A stretch of DNA of 64,000 nt, taken from Salvator merianae. Taxonomy: Eukaryota; Chordata; Lepidosauria; Squamata; Teiidae. The DNA lies in contig QVOM02000126.1 of assembly GCA_003586115.2 (NCBI GenBank), positions 8,896,056 to 8,960,055 of the forward strand, given 5' to 3'. A program made the position numbers and the translations under genes. Under the pieces are notes generated by a model. That model was not told the origin of the DNA, made no database searches, and saw only the letters and a list, made by a program, of their open reading frames with translations. Shown here in pieces: positions 22,921-34,274 of the stretch (position 1 is its first letter; each line of letters begins with the position of its first letter).

Positions 22921-23215
22921 TGTCAGAATCACCACCCTAGGCCCAGAGTCAGGAACAAGGCAAAAGGGTAGCTAAGCATGTTCTTTCACTTTATTACAAT
23001 AACAGAATACAATGTACAGAAGCATGCATCAGGTATATCAAACCTAAAAGTGGTCTAAAGCTAATTCCATGCTCATAATGCTCACATCTGCCCAGCTTAG
23101 CACATCTGAACTCCTCCCAAAGTTGCTCTCTGATTTGGCTATGGATCCTGGTTTGAAGCCCCCACCCCACTTATGCTAAGTTTCACCCACATGCTTTTAT
23201 CTAGAAAATAACAAT
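22921..23215 (-). mobile_element. Possible solo LTR
   Basis: Plus strand starts TGTCAGAATC. Read in reverse, an AATAAA lies near 22995, followed by a ~70-bp segment ending in CA. An LTR would have this order, but the other end and the flanking duplication are not visible. Confidence 0.35.
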
Positions 23216-23955
23216 AATGGAGTATAGGAAAGAGTTCTAACCTTGCAGAGGCTTCTCTTCTGTTAGTCTTCACCAAATTGCAAGGGAAAAGTGGAGAGAA
23301 GAGGGAAATCTTGCTCTCAGGGTGGATCCCTGCCCCATACAGAATCCAAGACCTGGACTAGAGTGCTCAGAAGAGAGCTGGTGCTCTTTGCAATGGGTGG
23401 CTCAAAAGCCAAATGGAAGGCAACAGGAAGGCAAAGGAGGCACAGAGAAGATGCCTGATCTGCCGTGGATGGGAGCAGTTCTTGCTGGGTAGCCAAGAGC
23501 ACGCAGGGACACGGTTTCAGTCAAGTGACTTGGGACCAGGAGCAGTTGGTGAGGGGGAGAGAAAGCTTCCTTTCTACCCTCAGTTATCAGAATAAATGCC
23601 CAAAAATCTACCTTATTTTTCTACTCTTTAGCCTTTGTTCGAGTCCATGTCTGGCAATACCTTCCCAAACAGCAGGTGCTACCCACTGATTGGCCTCTTG
23701 TCTGCTGGGCTTTCCATGACTGGGATTGATTGATCATTTGTGGCAACTGTTTCCATGCTATAATTGGCTACATTTGCCACCTCTGTGCTTATGTAGCTTC
23801 TCTTGCCTAGTCCAACTAAAAGAAAGAGATGCCTTCAGTATTATGAAACCCCAAATGAGGAAGAGGTGCCCATTCCCAGACTTTGAGAAGGAGTAAGGCA
23901 AATGCAGGGGAGTTTCAAATTCTTCCAGAGGGCACCTCATTATGCATGTCTGATC
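23216..23955. other. No recognisable gene
   Basis: Contains ATTGG/CCAAT-type boxes at about 23690 and 23762 that could belong to an extended LTR, but this is not provable by eye. Confidence 0.35.
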
Positions 23956-23959
23956 ACAC

Positions 23960-24140
23960 CCTTACTTATAGCATTTCTATCCTGACTTTCTTTCAAAGAG
24001 CTCAAGGCACCACATACCAATCTCTTCCATTTCATTTTATCCTTACCACAACCCTGTGTGGTAGAAGAAGTTGAGAAGCAGTAATTAAACCAAGGTTATA
24101 TACAGGGAACTTCCAAATGATAATTCAAACCCAGGGACTC
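23960..24140 (-). mobile_element. MIR-like SINE, diverged
   Basis: 'ttttatccttaccacaaccctgtg' then 'gagaagcagtaattaaacca' and 'aattcaaacccagg' follow the reversed MIR order (tail, core, B box). Confidence 0.55.
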
Positions 24141-24143
24141 TTA

Positions 24144-24613
24144 GGGCATATCTGCACTTACCTATTCTGGACTGCTCCAGCTGGAACGACTCCTACTGGA
24201 GCAGCTCCCAGCTGGAGTGGTCCAGCTATCCCAGAGCAAGGCCATCCACACTTGGATAACCTGTTCTGGGACAGGCCTTGTGCTGTTTTGAACCTCAAGT
24301 GAGCTTTGAAGCCTGCTGTGGGACTCCAATGGCCAGGAATGAAAGTTCCTGGCCTCAGAGCCCGCGAAGACCATAATGGGTCCACCTGCTAAACTGGTAC
24401 AAGGAGGTGTGCACCCTTACACACACCTTGTTCTGTTCCAGTTGGCCCCTGGACTGCCAGTAGAGCTTTTTAAAAAAGGTCCACAGGTATCCTGGTCTAG
24501 GCAGCCATTTTGGTCACCTAGACTGAGCAGCGCACATTGTGGCAGAGGGGGGAGGGACTCTTTAGGTGTCTCTGAGTGCTGGATAAGGTGCCCCTGCCTG
24601 GATATAGGCCCCA
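24144..24613. mobile_element. Family A MITE
   Basis: Left terminus GGGCATATCTGCACTT preceded by TTA. The right terminus is probably 'ctggatataggccc' near 24613. The interior ('ggccaggaatgaaagttcct', 'ctgttccagttggcccc') recurs in opposite orientation at 60190-60500. Confidence 0.6.
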
Positions 24614-24944
24614 AAAAGGCAGCCTTTTTTGTGGTTAGAAGGAGCTCTGAATGGAATGTTTGACGCTACTTGTCAAGAGTCTACATCATCATCCAAGGGC
24701 AATTGCCTTAATTCACCTGTGTGGAACTGAAAGACTGCTTACGTGAGAAGGCACAAGCTGGGGACTGGGAGTGGAGTTGCCCTGCCAATGGACTGAGCAC
24801 AGATCCAATGTAGATGGCAGCCCAGTTAGTGGGCAGTATGGGTCCCTTTCTCCTACTCATCCCTGCATATACCAGCTACCAGTCACTTACACCTGTCTCC
24901 ACTTGACGGTGCTCTCCCATTTGGGCGATGTTGGAGGAACTCTT

Positions 24945-25200
24945 GTTACTTAAGATCTGTGGGAGAGACCCTCTTGGTAGTGCCACCTCTATCAGCAATT
25001 TAAGGTGTGGACAGGAGAGGGCCTTCTCTGTAGTGGCCCCCAGGCTGTGGAATGACCCCTCCTCTGAGATGCATCTACTGTAGCTCTGTCACTAAACGCC
25101 CTTCCTGTTCCAAGCATTGTAATTTGTGGGGTGTTGATGATTTGATTTTTAATTGCATTGTAATACTGGTTTTATTGTAACCTACCCTGAGTTCCAATTT
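24945..25200 (+). mobile_element. L2-clade LINE, 3' end
   Basis: Reads GQERAFSVVAPRLWN, the diagnostic L2 C-terminal motif, then stops and runs into a 3' UTR ending 'taacctaccctgagttcc'. Confidence 0.85.
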
Positions 25201-25545
25201 AGCAGGGGACCCATTTTCATGAGGCACCAAATTGCACCATCGTAATGGGTCCCCAAGGGTCTCCAAGGCCAGGAACCAAATGCAGACGGTGTTCAGGGAC
25301 ATGTGGATGGGTTCTGGAGGTAGACAGCTCCAGCTGGTCCTGGGCCTTTTCACACTTTCCGCGGTGTGTGACTGTGCAGCTGCAGCCGCACCACACCTCA
25401 CCCTGCAACACCGTGGACAGCTGTGGACAACTATTTTGAATCATCTTTTGTTGTCCACAGCTAGTAGCCATCAGGAGTGTCTGCAGTCGCTCCTGGTTGC
25501 TTGGGCCTCCACAAAATGCGGACGCACTGTTCCAGGGAGCCTAAG
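25201..25545. mobile_element. Composite family A MITE segment
   Basis: 25201-25330 matches the 'gggacccatttcg...tgcacc' block of 60230. From 25345 a second terminus GGCCTTTTCACACTTTC starts an element with 'ccacagctagtagcc' and 'gggcctccacaaaatgcgga', as at 46740-46815. It looks like one copy inserted next to or into another. Confidence 0.5.
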
Positions 25546-26119
25546 ACAAATGGCATATCAGCTCTTGGCTCTTTCAGGGCTGCTTCTGTTTTCCACGATC
25601 CAGTGAAAGTCACAGTCTGACCTGGACTATCTAAAGAACACTGAAGGACGCTCGTTTGCTTGTTTGTTTTACAGTTGCTAACTGCAGGCCTCCTTGACGA
25701 AAATTATCTAGCAGCTTTGCTTCTGGAAGCCAGCAGCATGGCTTTTGTTACTTCTTGGGAAGTTCCTTCTCTTTCTTATCTCTCTCTCTCTTTGCTTGTT
25801 TCTTTGTTTGTCATAGTTTGTGGGAAGCGTATTTTTCCTTTTGAAGGAAGGGGACCTCTGATACGGAACACAACTAAGCATCTTTCTTCTAGCAGCTTTG
25901 TTAGCCTTTTCCTGTGTCCTGTACTCTCGGGTACTTTCTTCTCTGAATGACGAGGTCCTGTAAGCTCAGGGAAAAAAGTCTTCCTTTTTTCTTTCTTCTG
26001 CTCTCCTCTCACACATCCCCCCAAATACCATTTAATTCCTGAGGAGACCAGGAAATCTGCAGAAAAACAGAACAGAAAAGATCCGGTTGATCTACTTGGT
26101 TCTTTCCACAGCTGTTATC
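25546..26119. other. No recognisable gene or repeat
   Basis: A pyrimidine-rich patch lies near 25770-25800. Nothing else. Confidence 0.4.
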
Positions 26120-26450
26120 CGTTTATTACAGGATTTCTATACCACTCTTCACCATAGTTTCAGGGTGGTGTAGAGAATAAAACAGTAGAACAGTAAAACA
26201 AAACTACAACAAGAAGCAGGTATAATAACAATCTAAAATACTAAAATGCTAAAGTAGCTGTGAAAAATAAAAGAAACCAAACAAATACAGATTTATCTAA
26301 TCCAGGTGAGCAAATACGATTTTACCAGGGACCTGGAAGTGTCAACAGTGGAACTTGGGAGATCTCCTCTGGGAGGTTGTTCCATAAAAGAGGGGCCACC
26401 ACAGATAAAGCCTTATTCCTAGCAACTATCCCACAACACTCATCAATGTT
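26120..26450 (-). mobile_element. L2-clade LINE, 3' end
   Basis: Plus strand shows the reversed tail 'tttctataccactcttcacc...tttcagggtgg', an A-rich stretch, and 'ggttgttccataaaagaggg', the reverse of the L2 'WN..P' region (compare 16230). Confidence 0.7.
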
Positions 26451-26730
26451 GTAGATGCCTTTCTCACCGTGGAATTATGTATATGTATGCATCTATAAGT
26501 AGGTATTTCAGTATTCCTAATAAATGTCAATGCCCCTTAAAGATTGCTTCCAATGGGATTGCCAGTATAGTAACTTGATCTTCTGTAACCAACCTCACTA
26601 TTGTTGTTGTTGTTTAGTAGTTAAGTTGTGTCCAACTCTTCATGACCCCATGGACCACAGCATGCCAGACCCTTCTGTCCTCTATTGTCTCCCAAAGGTT
26701 GCTCAAGCTCAAGTTAATTGCTTCCATGAT

Positions 26731-26750
26731 CCTATCTGTCTATCTGTCTG

Positions 26751-26792
<42 letters not shown>

Positions 26793-26968
26793 AGCGGCGG
26801 TCCGTGCCTTTAAGAGTGGGTGTTCACTCCCGCCCCATCGCCGTTTGTGGGGCCTGCTAGGCGACCTGCTGCGTCAGTACAGAGGCCCGGTGGCCCCGCG
26901 AACGGCGATGGGCCGGGAGCGAACACCTGCTCTTAAAGGCATGGACTGCCGCTGCTATCTATCTATCT
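26731..26968. repeat. (TATC)n microsatellite split by a MITE
   Basis: TATC/TGTC units run up to 26791 and resume at 26955, either side of the family B element, so the array predates the insertion or was its target. Confidence 0.85.
26792..26954. mobile_element. Family B hAT-like fold-back MITE
   Basis: A 163-bp element starting CAGCGGCGGTCCGTGCCTTT and ending in its complement (AAAGGCATGGACTGCCGCTG). CTATCTAT flanks both sides, though in a repeat array this duplication is not independent evidence. The core pairs 'ggggcctgctaggcgacctg' with 'gaggcccggtggccccg' around a short loop. Confidence 0.9.
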
Positions 26969-27181
26969 TATCCTCTGCCATCCCCTTCTTTTTTTGCCTT
27001 CAGCCTTTCCCAGCAATAGGGTCTTTCTTAGCAACTCCTGTTTTCTCATTAAGTGGCCAGAGTATTTGAGCTTTAGCTTCAGTATCTGTCCTTCCAATGA
27101 ACAGTCAGGCTTGATTTCCTTTAATAGTGTCTGACTGATCTCCTTGAAGTCCAAGAGAGTCTCAAAAGTCTTTTCCAGCAC
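26963..27181 (-). pseudogene. BovB ORF2 C-terminal remnant
   Basis: A 72-codon frame. LKLKLKYSGHLMRKQELLRK and LLGKAEGKKRRGWQRIR correspond to the end of the BovB reverse transcriptase protein (L-R-x-F-G-H-L-x-R, then G-K-x-E-G-R-R-R-R-G). Upstream frames are lost. Confidence 0.85.
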
Positions 27182-27336
27182 TACAGTTTGAAAGCATCGA
27201 TTCTTCAGTGCTCAGCCTTCCTTATGGTCCAACTCTGACAGCCATTCATTAGTATTGGGATAACCATAGCTTTGACTATACAGACGCTTATCCACAAGGT
27301 GACAGCATCATTTGTTGTTGTTCAGTTGTGGGGATG

Positions 27337-27362
27337 TGCGCGCGCGCGCACACACACACACA
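27337..27362. repeat. (CG)n(CA)n microsatellite
   Basis: Alternating CG then CA dinucleotides, a purine/pyrimidine alternation that could adopt Z-DNA. Confidence 0.85.
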
Positions 27363-27419
27363 AAATTCATTTTCATTTCATTTTTGAATGAAAATCTGTA
27401 TTTTCATTTCATCAGCGAA

Positions 27420-27665
27420 TTTTGTTGTCACTACTATTGCACATGCATGAACTGTCTTTTTCAGTCCCTGCACATGTGTGGTGGCTGGAGTGATATTGGT
27501 GGCTCTGACTAGAAGGTAAGTAATAATGCTATTTTGGGAAAATCCACCACTAATATCAGGTTTCCCTGCAATTGGCTATTATGTGTTTTGGGGGGGGATA
27601 CAGCAGAGGTATGGTGGGGTTGTCACAGATACATGTGGCAATCCCACCATAGTGCAGTGTTATGA
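27420..27665. mobile_element. Palindrome-core MITE
   Basis: 'ggttgtcacagatacatgtggcaat' at 27617 and 'ggaaaatccaccactaatatcagg' match the family at 4640, 14765 and 54945. Confidence 0.6.
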
Positions 27666-30600
27666 ACCATGCTGGGAGTACTGGTTTTTAGTGGGGGTTA
27701 GCGTACCCAGGTACAGGCACTTAGGTATCTTATCATGCAAGCTTTAAAATCGATAAATTGCCTAGGAAATCCCATGTAACTCTTAAGAATACTCTTTAAC
27801 AAAGATTAAAATGAATTAGTACTTAAATTATATTTAAAATGTCAAAAAAAAAACCTTCAAAAAGATTAGAAAGGCATGAAAACACAGTCTCTGACAGTCA
27901 ACTGGCTGTCAAAAGTCTAGAAAGTAAAGCAGCGTTACGCTTTCAGCCTCTACAGCACACAAGCAGAAAGACATATAAGGAAATGCACTTTGACAGGTCA
28001 GTCTCTATTGTGCAGCTGCGGAAAAACATATAAGGAAATGCACCCAGTTAAGTCTGTTTCTAATGAGTGGAGGGGTTATTTAAGGACAGGTTTTGACACT
28101 GTGAAAGCAGAAAGGATAGGAAGGGAGTAACAGAGAGGGATTTCTCCTAAATCTACCCAATTTCTAGACTAAAAGAGCCCTATTCCTTGCCAGGAGCAGC
28201 CAGTTAGCTTCTCATCCTTGGAGTTCAGCTGTTTGTTGAGCTTTCAGCAGTGGCAGGTGAAGTGAAGAGATGAGAAGCAGAACAGAGTGGCTTCCTTTGA
28301 CAGTGCAGCAGTGATGGTTCCAATAACAGCAGGAGCAGAAGAGTGACATGAGAGGGAATCTGAATGTACCTGGCTGCTCCTGATGTGGGATTTCTGTCCA
28401 CATCTGGGATAGTTTGACCCTCCCTCTTGATTTTGCCCAGGGGCAGGGACTAAGACAGGTTATGGCAATGTGAGTCTATGAAGTCTGCTCTGGTGGGAAT
28501 TTGGAGGGGAGTGGGCAGATGATGTAGTGTGATATAGGTGCTTGCTGCCACTGTGTCCTTATATGGTCTGTTTCTTATCACCCTTGCATATGTGCTAAGA
28601 TGAGGAAACACACCTGGACTGTATTTTGAAAGGGGCTAATGACTGTAATAGGTAGCCTTTACCTGAACATCCTTTTTACTCTGGCAGGAACTAGTTGAAG
28701 AAGGTTTTGTATTGACACTGTTCCTGAGAATCTCCACAGATGTGGACTAGAACAATAGATTTGTCTGGGTTGCCAAATAGCTGCCACTAAACCCTTTGTA
28801 CTGATTAATGTTTTAATTTCCTGAGTTGGATCTTGTCTGGGCAAAGGGTTTTTCCAAGCCCCTTTGCTTCCTCTAGGCACGGGAAAAATGTTTTGTCTTT
28901 TTGCAGACAAGCTTTTCTTTTTAACATGCATCCATGTTAAATGGAGGAATTCTGGTCTGCATCCGTGTTAAAATGGATGAATTCTGATCTGCATACCAAG
29001 GTCCATGCTGCTGCATCTACAACCTTTATGCCAATTATGTTTAATAAAGCCAGTGTTTATTTTCATGGGTTAAGAGTGTCTGTACCTTGGCAGTGCCCTT
29101 GCCTTTGTATGGCAGGGCACTCTAGGTTTATGAATTCTGGATAATAATACTTCAGCAGCCATAACAGCGCTATATTTCCCCCGTCTAGATGGGGCCACAG
29201 TTTCACTTTTACCCCGTTTGGTGAGATGTGACTTCCTTTCTATGACATCCTTTCTTTACAACATGGTTTTGCTTTCATTTGATTGATAAAATGCAATCCT
29301 GGAAACTTTCAGTAGTGTGATTTGACGTGTCAGGCTGCTTGCGTACCATGTATCTTGATGTGCAATGTGGAAGTGAGCTGTTTCGAGAGTCTGGCAAAAT
29401 GGCACGGAGCTCTGTGCTGTGCACTGAGCGGGCCGCTCCTTCATTCACGTGACATGACCCCGGGAACGCCTGGTAAATCACTTTAAAGTAGTCTCCCATT
29501 GGCATACACTGCAGTGCTTTTTTGTGTGTGCCAGGAGCGCTCCATGCAAAAGGTCTATGTGGCCAGCAATTTCCCTGGGAGGCCCAGCATCCTGGAAACC
29601 GCTCTGGCGTGTGGACACCACACTCCAAAGAGGCAGCTAGCACAATCCATAGGGGCTACGCAGAAGTTGCCACGGGTAGCACTGATTTAATATTGGTAGA
29701 CTGGGGCTGCATCCACAGGCAGGTTTTAGAAAAAGCCTCACGTTTAATTTAGAAGTGATAGCTTGCACACTTGTGTTTTCATCCACCATCTAATCCACAT
29801 TAAAAGGGGAAACACTTCGAATCTCTTTTAAGCTAACGATACAACTTATGAATAAAATTACGAAACCAAAATTACAGCTACCGCAAATTAAAGGTTGTGA
29901 TCCATGCGGCATCCCCAAACCCTTTAATCTACAAAACTCAGGAATAATTTGAAGTACATTCATATCATGTACTGATGATGTCCTTGATGTAACCCCGTTT
30001 GATCAAAATTTAAGTATCTGAATACACAGGTGGCCTGGCTGGATCTTCACTTATGAGGTGAGCCCCCCCTGATTCATTGCTGAAAAAGATGCTTCCGTGT
30101 CTTCATTTTAGAATGCGTAGGCGTCAGTTCCAGTGGCTGATCGTGGTTCCTCCATTCGGGCCATGAAATCATGCCTTGCAAGCATAGTGTCTCCAACTGC
30201 AGTTGCACACAAAAATGGGGTGGTGCCATCACTATGAAGCCCCTGCTACTGCTGCAAATGGAGACGTGGTGACTGTGGGCACCTTCTGAAGCAGAGGCCA
30301 GGTACCTCCTTTTGCAAGTGGAAACAGCCTTTGACTTTCAGGAGTTGGAATAAACTTTAGAAGTTGCCAGACCCAGAAGAACAGCAGTTTTTGGCATTGA
30401 TCCTGCACTGTTTTTAATTGAGAGGAGATGAATTCTACACATACAAGGGCCCTATCAGTTTGCTTATTTCTCTGTTTCTTTCTATGGTGTGTCTGGCTGT
30501 GATCAAAATAAATTTCAGCAAAGTCTTATTTTGAATCTGTAAGTTACTGCTTATGAACCACAATAAAATGTCCAGTTCTGGTGTGAAATCAGTGGTTTCT

Positions 30601-30760
30601 TTTGATATTTTCTGCATTTCTTCTAGCACTGCTCCCCAAATTTTTCTAACTTTACAGCAGCTTTACCACAAATGCAAGTATGATCCACATTCTTGTTTTC
30701 AGTGCTGGCACACTGGAAATGTCTCATTAAGTATATGAAACAGCCTGATTGTTTGTTGTG
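27666..30760. other. Longest repeat-poor stretch, no gene recognised
   Basis: About 3 kb in which I recognise no LINE, SINE or clear MITE apart from a degenerate 'ggctgcatccacaggcaggt' end near 29705. An 18-base direct repeat, 'acatataaggaaatgcac', occurs at about 27970 and 28028. No frame exceeds about 120 codons and none has a family motif. Confidence 0.5.
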
Positions 30761-30761
30761 C

Positions 30762-30880
30762 ATTGTGTATTAAAAATTTATATACCACCCTATTACCGAG
30801 GTCTCAGGGCAGTGAATAACAATCAGGAACATAAAACAATGAGCGAAATAAAACAGATTTAAATTAAACATATGACCACA
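30762..30880 (-). mobile_element. L2-type 3' tail
   Basis: 'aaatttatataccaccctat...aggtctcagggcagtgaa' is the reversed 3' end of an L2-type element. Confidence 0.7.
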
Positions 30881-31101
30881 AAATAAAAGAACCGCATACA
30901 GGACTGAAGGATTGGCGTCCAAGGTCATTTACGCTTCATGTTTAATGACAGAGCCTGTATCATAGCTGTGGAATTTGGCAGCTGGAGAAGTGAAAATAAT
31001 CTTTCTCATTCTGCTTCTGATATGCTCACTTATGAACTGCTTTAAAAAAAAAAAAATTATTTCCACTCCCACAGGCAAGTACAGAAAAGCAAGAAAACAA
31101 A

Positions 31102-31285
31102 GGGCCTTTCTACACTCACCTCGATGTGGTTCGAACCAGTAGGTCGGGACTAGCCAGGCCTGCTGGTTCAGACTATGGAAAGGTGTGGTCTGGAACAGTT
31201 CCATCTGTATGATTATGCTGATCCAGACTAGCCTTGGCCCTGAAGCTCATGTGAACTTTGGGGCCAGCCTCGGAGTGATCCAAAG
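31102..31285. mobile_element. Family A MITE, left part
   Basis: Starts GGGCCTTTCTACACTCACC. 'gtggttcgaaccagtagg' and 'gctggttcagactatggaaag' resemble the copy at 33017. Its right part is replaced by half of a family B element. Confidence 0.6.
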
Positions 31286-31379
31286 GCGACCTGCTGTGTC
31301 ACTACGGAGGCCTGGAGGCTCTGCGAACGGCCATGGCACTCGTGCGAACACCTGCCCTTAAAGGCACGGGCCGCCGCTG
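31286..31379. mobile_element. Half of a family B hAT-like MITE
   Basis: Only the central and right arm remain ('ggaggcctggaggctctgcg' to 'ttaaaggcacgggccgccgctg'). The left arm is missing, and a microsatellite begins right after the CTG end. Confidence 0.75.
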
Positions 31380-31462
31380 CTATGTATGTATGTATGCATG
31401 CTGGTACTGTATGTATGCACACATGCATGTATGTACACATGCATGCATGTATACATGCATAT
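31380..31462. repeat. (TATG)n / (CATG)n microsatellite
   Basis: ATGT and ATGC units. Confidence 0.9.
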
Positions 31463-31975
31463 TTCTATCTTGCCCTATACCCAAAGGATTCAGGGCAGGT
31501 TACATCAAAATCACTGCATTCACTGTATGTGTGGGAGACAGAGAGAAACTGTGTGTGTGTGTGTGTGTGTTCAACTGGGCCACTCCTTGGACAATGGAAA
31601 GGTAGGCGTTGCAGAAGGGCTCACTTCCAACCAGCTGGGAGCGAGGCTGGATAGTTAAGGGATTCATGAGCCCTTGATTGATTAGTCCAATTACTTGTGC
31701 AGCAAGGTGGTTCGGCCTCTGAACATTTTTCTCTTGAATTGTCAGGCACCTGGCTTATTTGCAGAAGCACTGCTTTTAAAAGTAAAAAATAATTAGCACT
31801 GTAGCTCAGGCCCGCAGGACCAGACTTCCCCGTGGAAAAGGGCAAGATTTATTTATCGGAATTTTTATCCTGGCCTATACCCGGAGATGTTAGGGAGGGT
31901 TACGAGAGTAAAAACAAAGTAAAAGAACCCATTGAAAGCAATAACAGTGCCTGAAAGTGGGGAATGGAAGCTGTT
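31463..31975 (-). mobile_element. Two L2-type 3' tails
   Basis: Tails at 31463-31530 ('ctatacccaaaggattcagg') and 31845-31975 ('ctatacccggagatgttagg'), both minus strand. A (GT)n run at 31551-31570 and unassigned DNA lie between them. Confidence 0.65.
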
Positions 31976-31984
31976 TCCTTATTT

Positions 31985-32012
31985 ATTTAGTTAGTTAGTT
32001 AGTTAGTTAGTT
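31985..32012. repeat. (TTAG)n microsatellite
   Basis: Seven TTAG units. Confidence 0.9.
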
Positions 32013-32115
32013 TTCCTTCTTTCCTGGAGAGTGCGTAAAAGCTTCTAAGTGGGAAAAGATGAGCGAAATGGATTACACATAAGGAAGTCCCTCTCCCAGG
32101 TTGCATGAAGACAAA

Positions 32116-32672
32116 GGGCCTGTTCCCACTACAGCGGTGGAACGTTCTTGTCCGTTCGCTGGAACGGAGCTTTCGCACTGCCACGGGCACGCGCCTCACC
32201 GATCCGAACCACATCGTACCCGATTCGTACCTGATCCTGGCTAAGGCTAGACAAGTAAAAGCTTGTCTTCATTCCGACCTGCGCGATGGAGCGAAGATCG
32301 GGCACGGTGTTTTCGCACTCCTGTCCGCGTTTGAAATGGCGGCCGGGTGTGGCTGGCGCGGCTGCGCATGCGTGGTCCGAAGCTTCACACCCGGGTACGA
32401 AGTTTTCTCACCCGGGATAGTCCTTTGGGCATGGCAGCCTAGCTGCCGTTACGAAGCCGGCTCCGTAACAAGCCCTCTGGTTACGAAGCGGAGCTCGATG
32501 GTACGGAGTGCGGTACGGAACTAGCGGCTGCCATCCTCACTGTTCCCTCTGCTGGTCGGCTTCGGGTCCATTCCTCTGGCTGGGAGTGCGAAGGGCAGCC
32601 AGCGTTCTCCAACCCCTCCAGTCCGAAGCCAACTACTGGGAACGGACTACGGAGCTCAGTGCGAAAAGGCCC
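32116..32672. mobile_element. Family A MITE, 'gttacgaag' subtype
   Basis: A 557-bp, CpG-rich element with ends GGGCCTGTTCCCACTACAG and (reversed) GGGCCTTTTCGCACTGAGC. It is the opposite-orientation sister of the 545-bp copy at 40749: from end to end the two align as reverse complements. The flanks AAA and ATA match at two of three bases. Its high CpG content against the surrounding DNA suggests a recent insertion. Confidence 0.85.
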
Positions 32673-32844
32673 ATAGTTGTGTTCTTGCAGGACCTGAGAT
32701 GACATGGATACTCAGGTACATACAAGGGTGCCATGGGGAGGACGGTCAGCAGCTGTTCTGCAGAGTCACAGAAATGAGAACCACAAATAATGGATGAATA
32801 CAAGGGGGGAAAAAAAACCTTCTTGATGGTAATATCTGCACAGC

Positions 32845-33016
32845 AGTGAAACAGTCTGTTTAAGGAGGCTATGGGTTCTACGTCCCTGGAGCTTTCCAAG
32901 AAGAGGCTGAACAGCTGCTTCTTGTCAATGCTTTAATTTGCTTTCCCAAACCCTGCAAAAGGTTGCACCAGATGACCCCTGTGGTCCTTTCCAGCTCAAC
33001 AAACCTATGATCTTAT
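32845..33016 (+). mobile_element. CR1 LINE 3' end
   Basis: 'aagaagaggctgaacagctg', 'gcaccagatgacccctgtgg' and 'aacctatgat' are the usual CR1 end. The next MITE is inserted in its tail. Confidence 0.75.
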
Positions 33017-33558
33017 GGACCTTTCTGCACTTATCGCCCTCCAATCTGAACCAGTGCGTCTGGGCCAGTCAGGACCACTGGTTCGGACCACAGAAAGACC
33101 TGGTCTGCAACAGTGCTGTCTGCATGATGGCACTGGTCCGGATCAGACCCCGACCCCCAGCCCCCAAGCTTGCATGAGTTTCAGGGCTGTCCTCCAAGAG
33201 GTCCAAAGGGCTAGGAACAAACATTCCCGGCCTCAGAGGCACCAGGGAACCCATTCTGGCAGTGTGTTTTTGGTACAGTGCGGAAATGGGTCCGCTGGTA
33301 GTTCCAGTCACGAAGGCCTGCCTTCTACGCGCTTCTGTGATCTGGACTAGGGCCCTCTGGTCTGCTGATAGGCTGTTTCAACAGGTCTACTGGTAATCCT
33401 GACAAGGGCCTCCCTGGTCAAGAATATGCTCCATCTAATTTGAGTGTGCCAGCAGGGGGCAGAGCCTCACAGATCTGCGCTAAAGTGTGGGCCAGTGAGA
33501 CCCAGAAGTGGACTACAGGGGCTTTTGGTCTGGACTAAATGTGAGTCTAGAAAAGACC
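33017..33558. mobile_element. Family A MITE, inserted in CR1 tail
   Basis: A 542-bp element, ends GGACCTTTCTGCACTTAT and (reversed) GGTCTTTTCTAGACTCAC. Flanks TAT (33014-33016) and TAC (33559-33561). Confidence 0.7.
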
Positions 33559-34274
33559 TACGATTCCGTGATTTTTGCACCCCTGCTTTGCACCTGCAGT
33601 GATATGCACAGGTTAGCCCTACATAAAGGAAGTTGCGATGAGCCGAAATGTTTCCGGCTTAGCCAACCACTCCACCGAGTTTCTGCAATTCATGCTAGCG
33701 ATCCTCCCTGCAATGAAAAACATTCTCCTCCCAATGACATATCGTTCTTTCTCAAATATGGGTGTTTTTTCCCCTTGCGGTATTTGTCATTCCTGATAGT
33801 TCGGAGTTCATGATAAAGTGGGTGAGAGCTGGAAGGTTTTCAAACAATGCTTTGCATGAGTTTGACTAAGCAGCACGAAACAAGAGCTGAGGGAAAGTGA
33901 TAAAGAGGAGAGAAATGGCCAGGATCTCCTCTCCCTCACAGGCATGTTTGTGGTACAGCAATTGAAAGGCACCCTTCGCCCCGAAAAGGACAGGTCTGCT
34001 TCAGCAGAGGCTGCCGTACAGATGGGTGCAGCGGCATGAGGGCTTCGAGGGGGAACCAGCTAATGTGGATCAAAAAAAAGACACTGAAAGATCACAAAAG
34101 CTCCTTGGGGGTCTGGGGATTTCGAGACCATCATGCAGGATTTTCGTCTGATTAAAAGTAATTCTTGCCGACCTTGAGTCTCTTTGCAAATGTCTTGTGC
34201 AATATATCATTTTTGTGGTTAGCAGTAAAGCAGCAAAGAAAGACTTTCTGGGTTATGACAGTGTTTTATAATGA
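33559..34274. other. No recognisable gene or repeat
   Basis: Nothing supportable seen. Confidence 0.4.

Larger units (their letters stand above)
26599..27320 (-). mobile_element. BovB (RTE-clade) LINE, 3' part
   Basis: Plus strand carries the reversed BovB 3' end almost block for block: 'gtgtccaactcttcatgacc', 'ctgccatccccttc', 'gccttcagcctttcccagca', 'gtggccagagtatttgagct', 'ttccaatgaacagtcagg', 'cagtttgaaagcatcgattc', 'tatggtccaactctgacagc' and 'ataaccatagctttgacta'. BovB is an RTE LINE known for horizontal spread between squamates and ruminants. A (TATC)n array with a hAT MITE in it (26731-26968) splits the copy. Only short open pieces remain. Confidence 0.93.

Noticed and set aside
24144..24613. 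TTA at the left end of this MITE as a target duplication
   Set aside because: The right flank near 24614 reads CAA, and the right boundary is not firm, so the duplication is unsupported.
32105..32524. A 139-codon frame in CpG-rich DNA at 32.1-32.5 kb, which looked like an exon or CpG island
   Set aside because: The CpG-rich block is the MITE 32116-32672, repeated in reverse at 40749.
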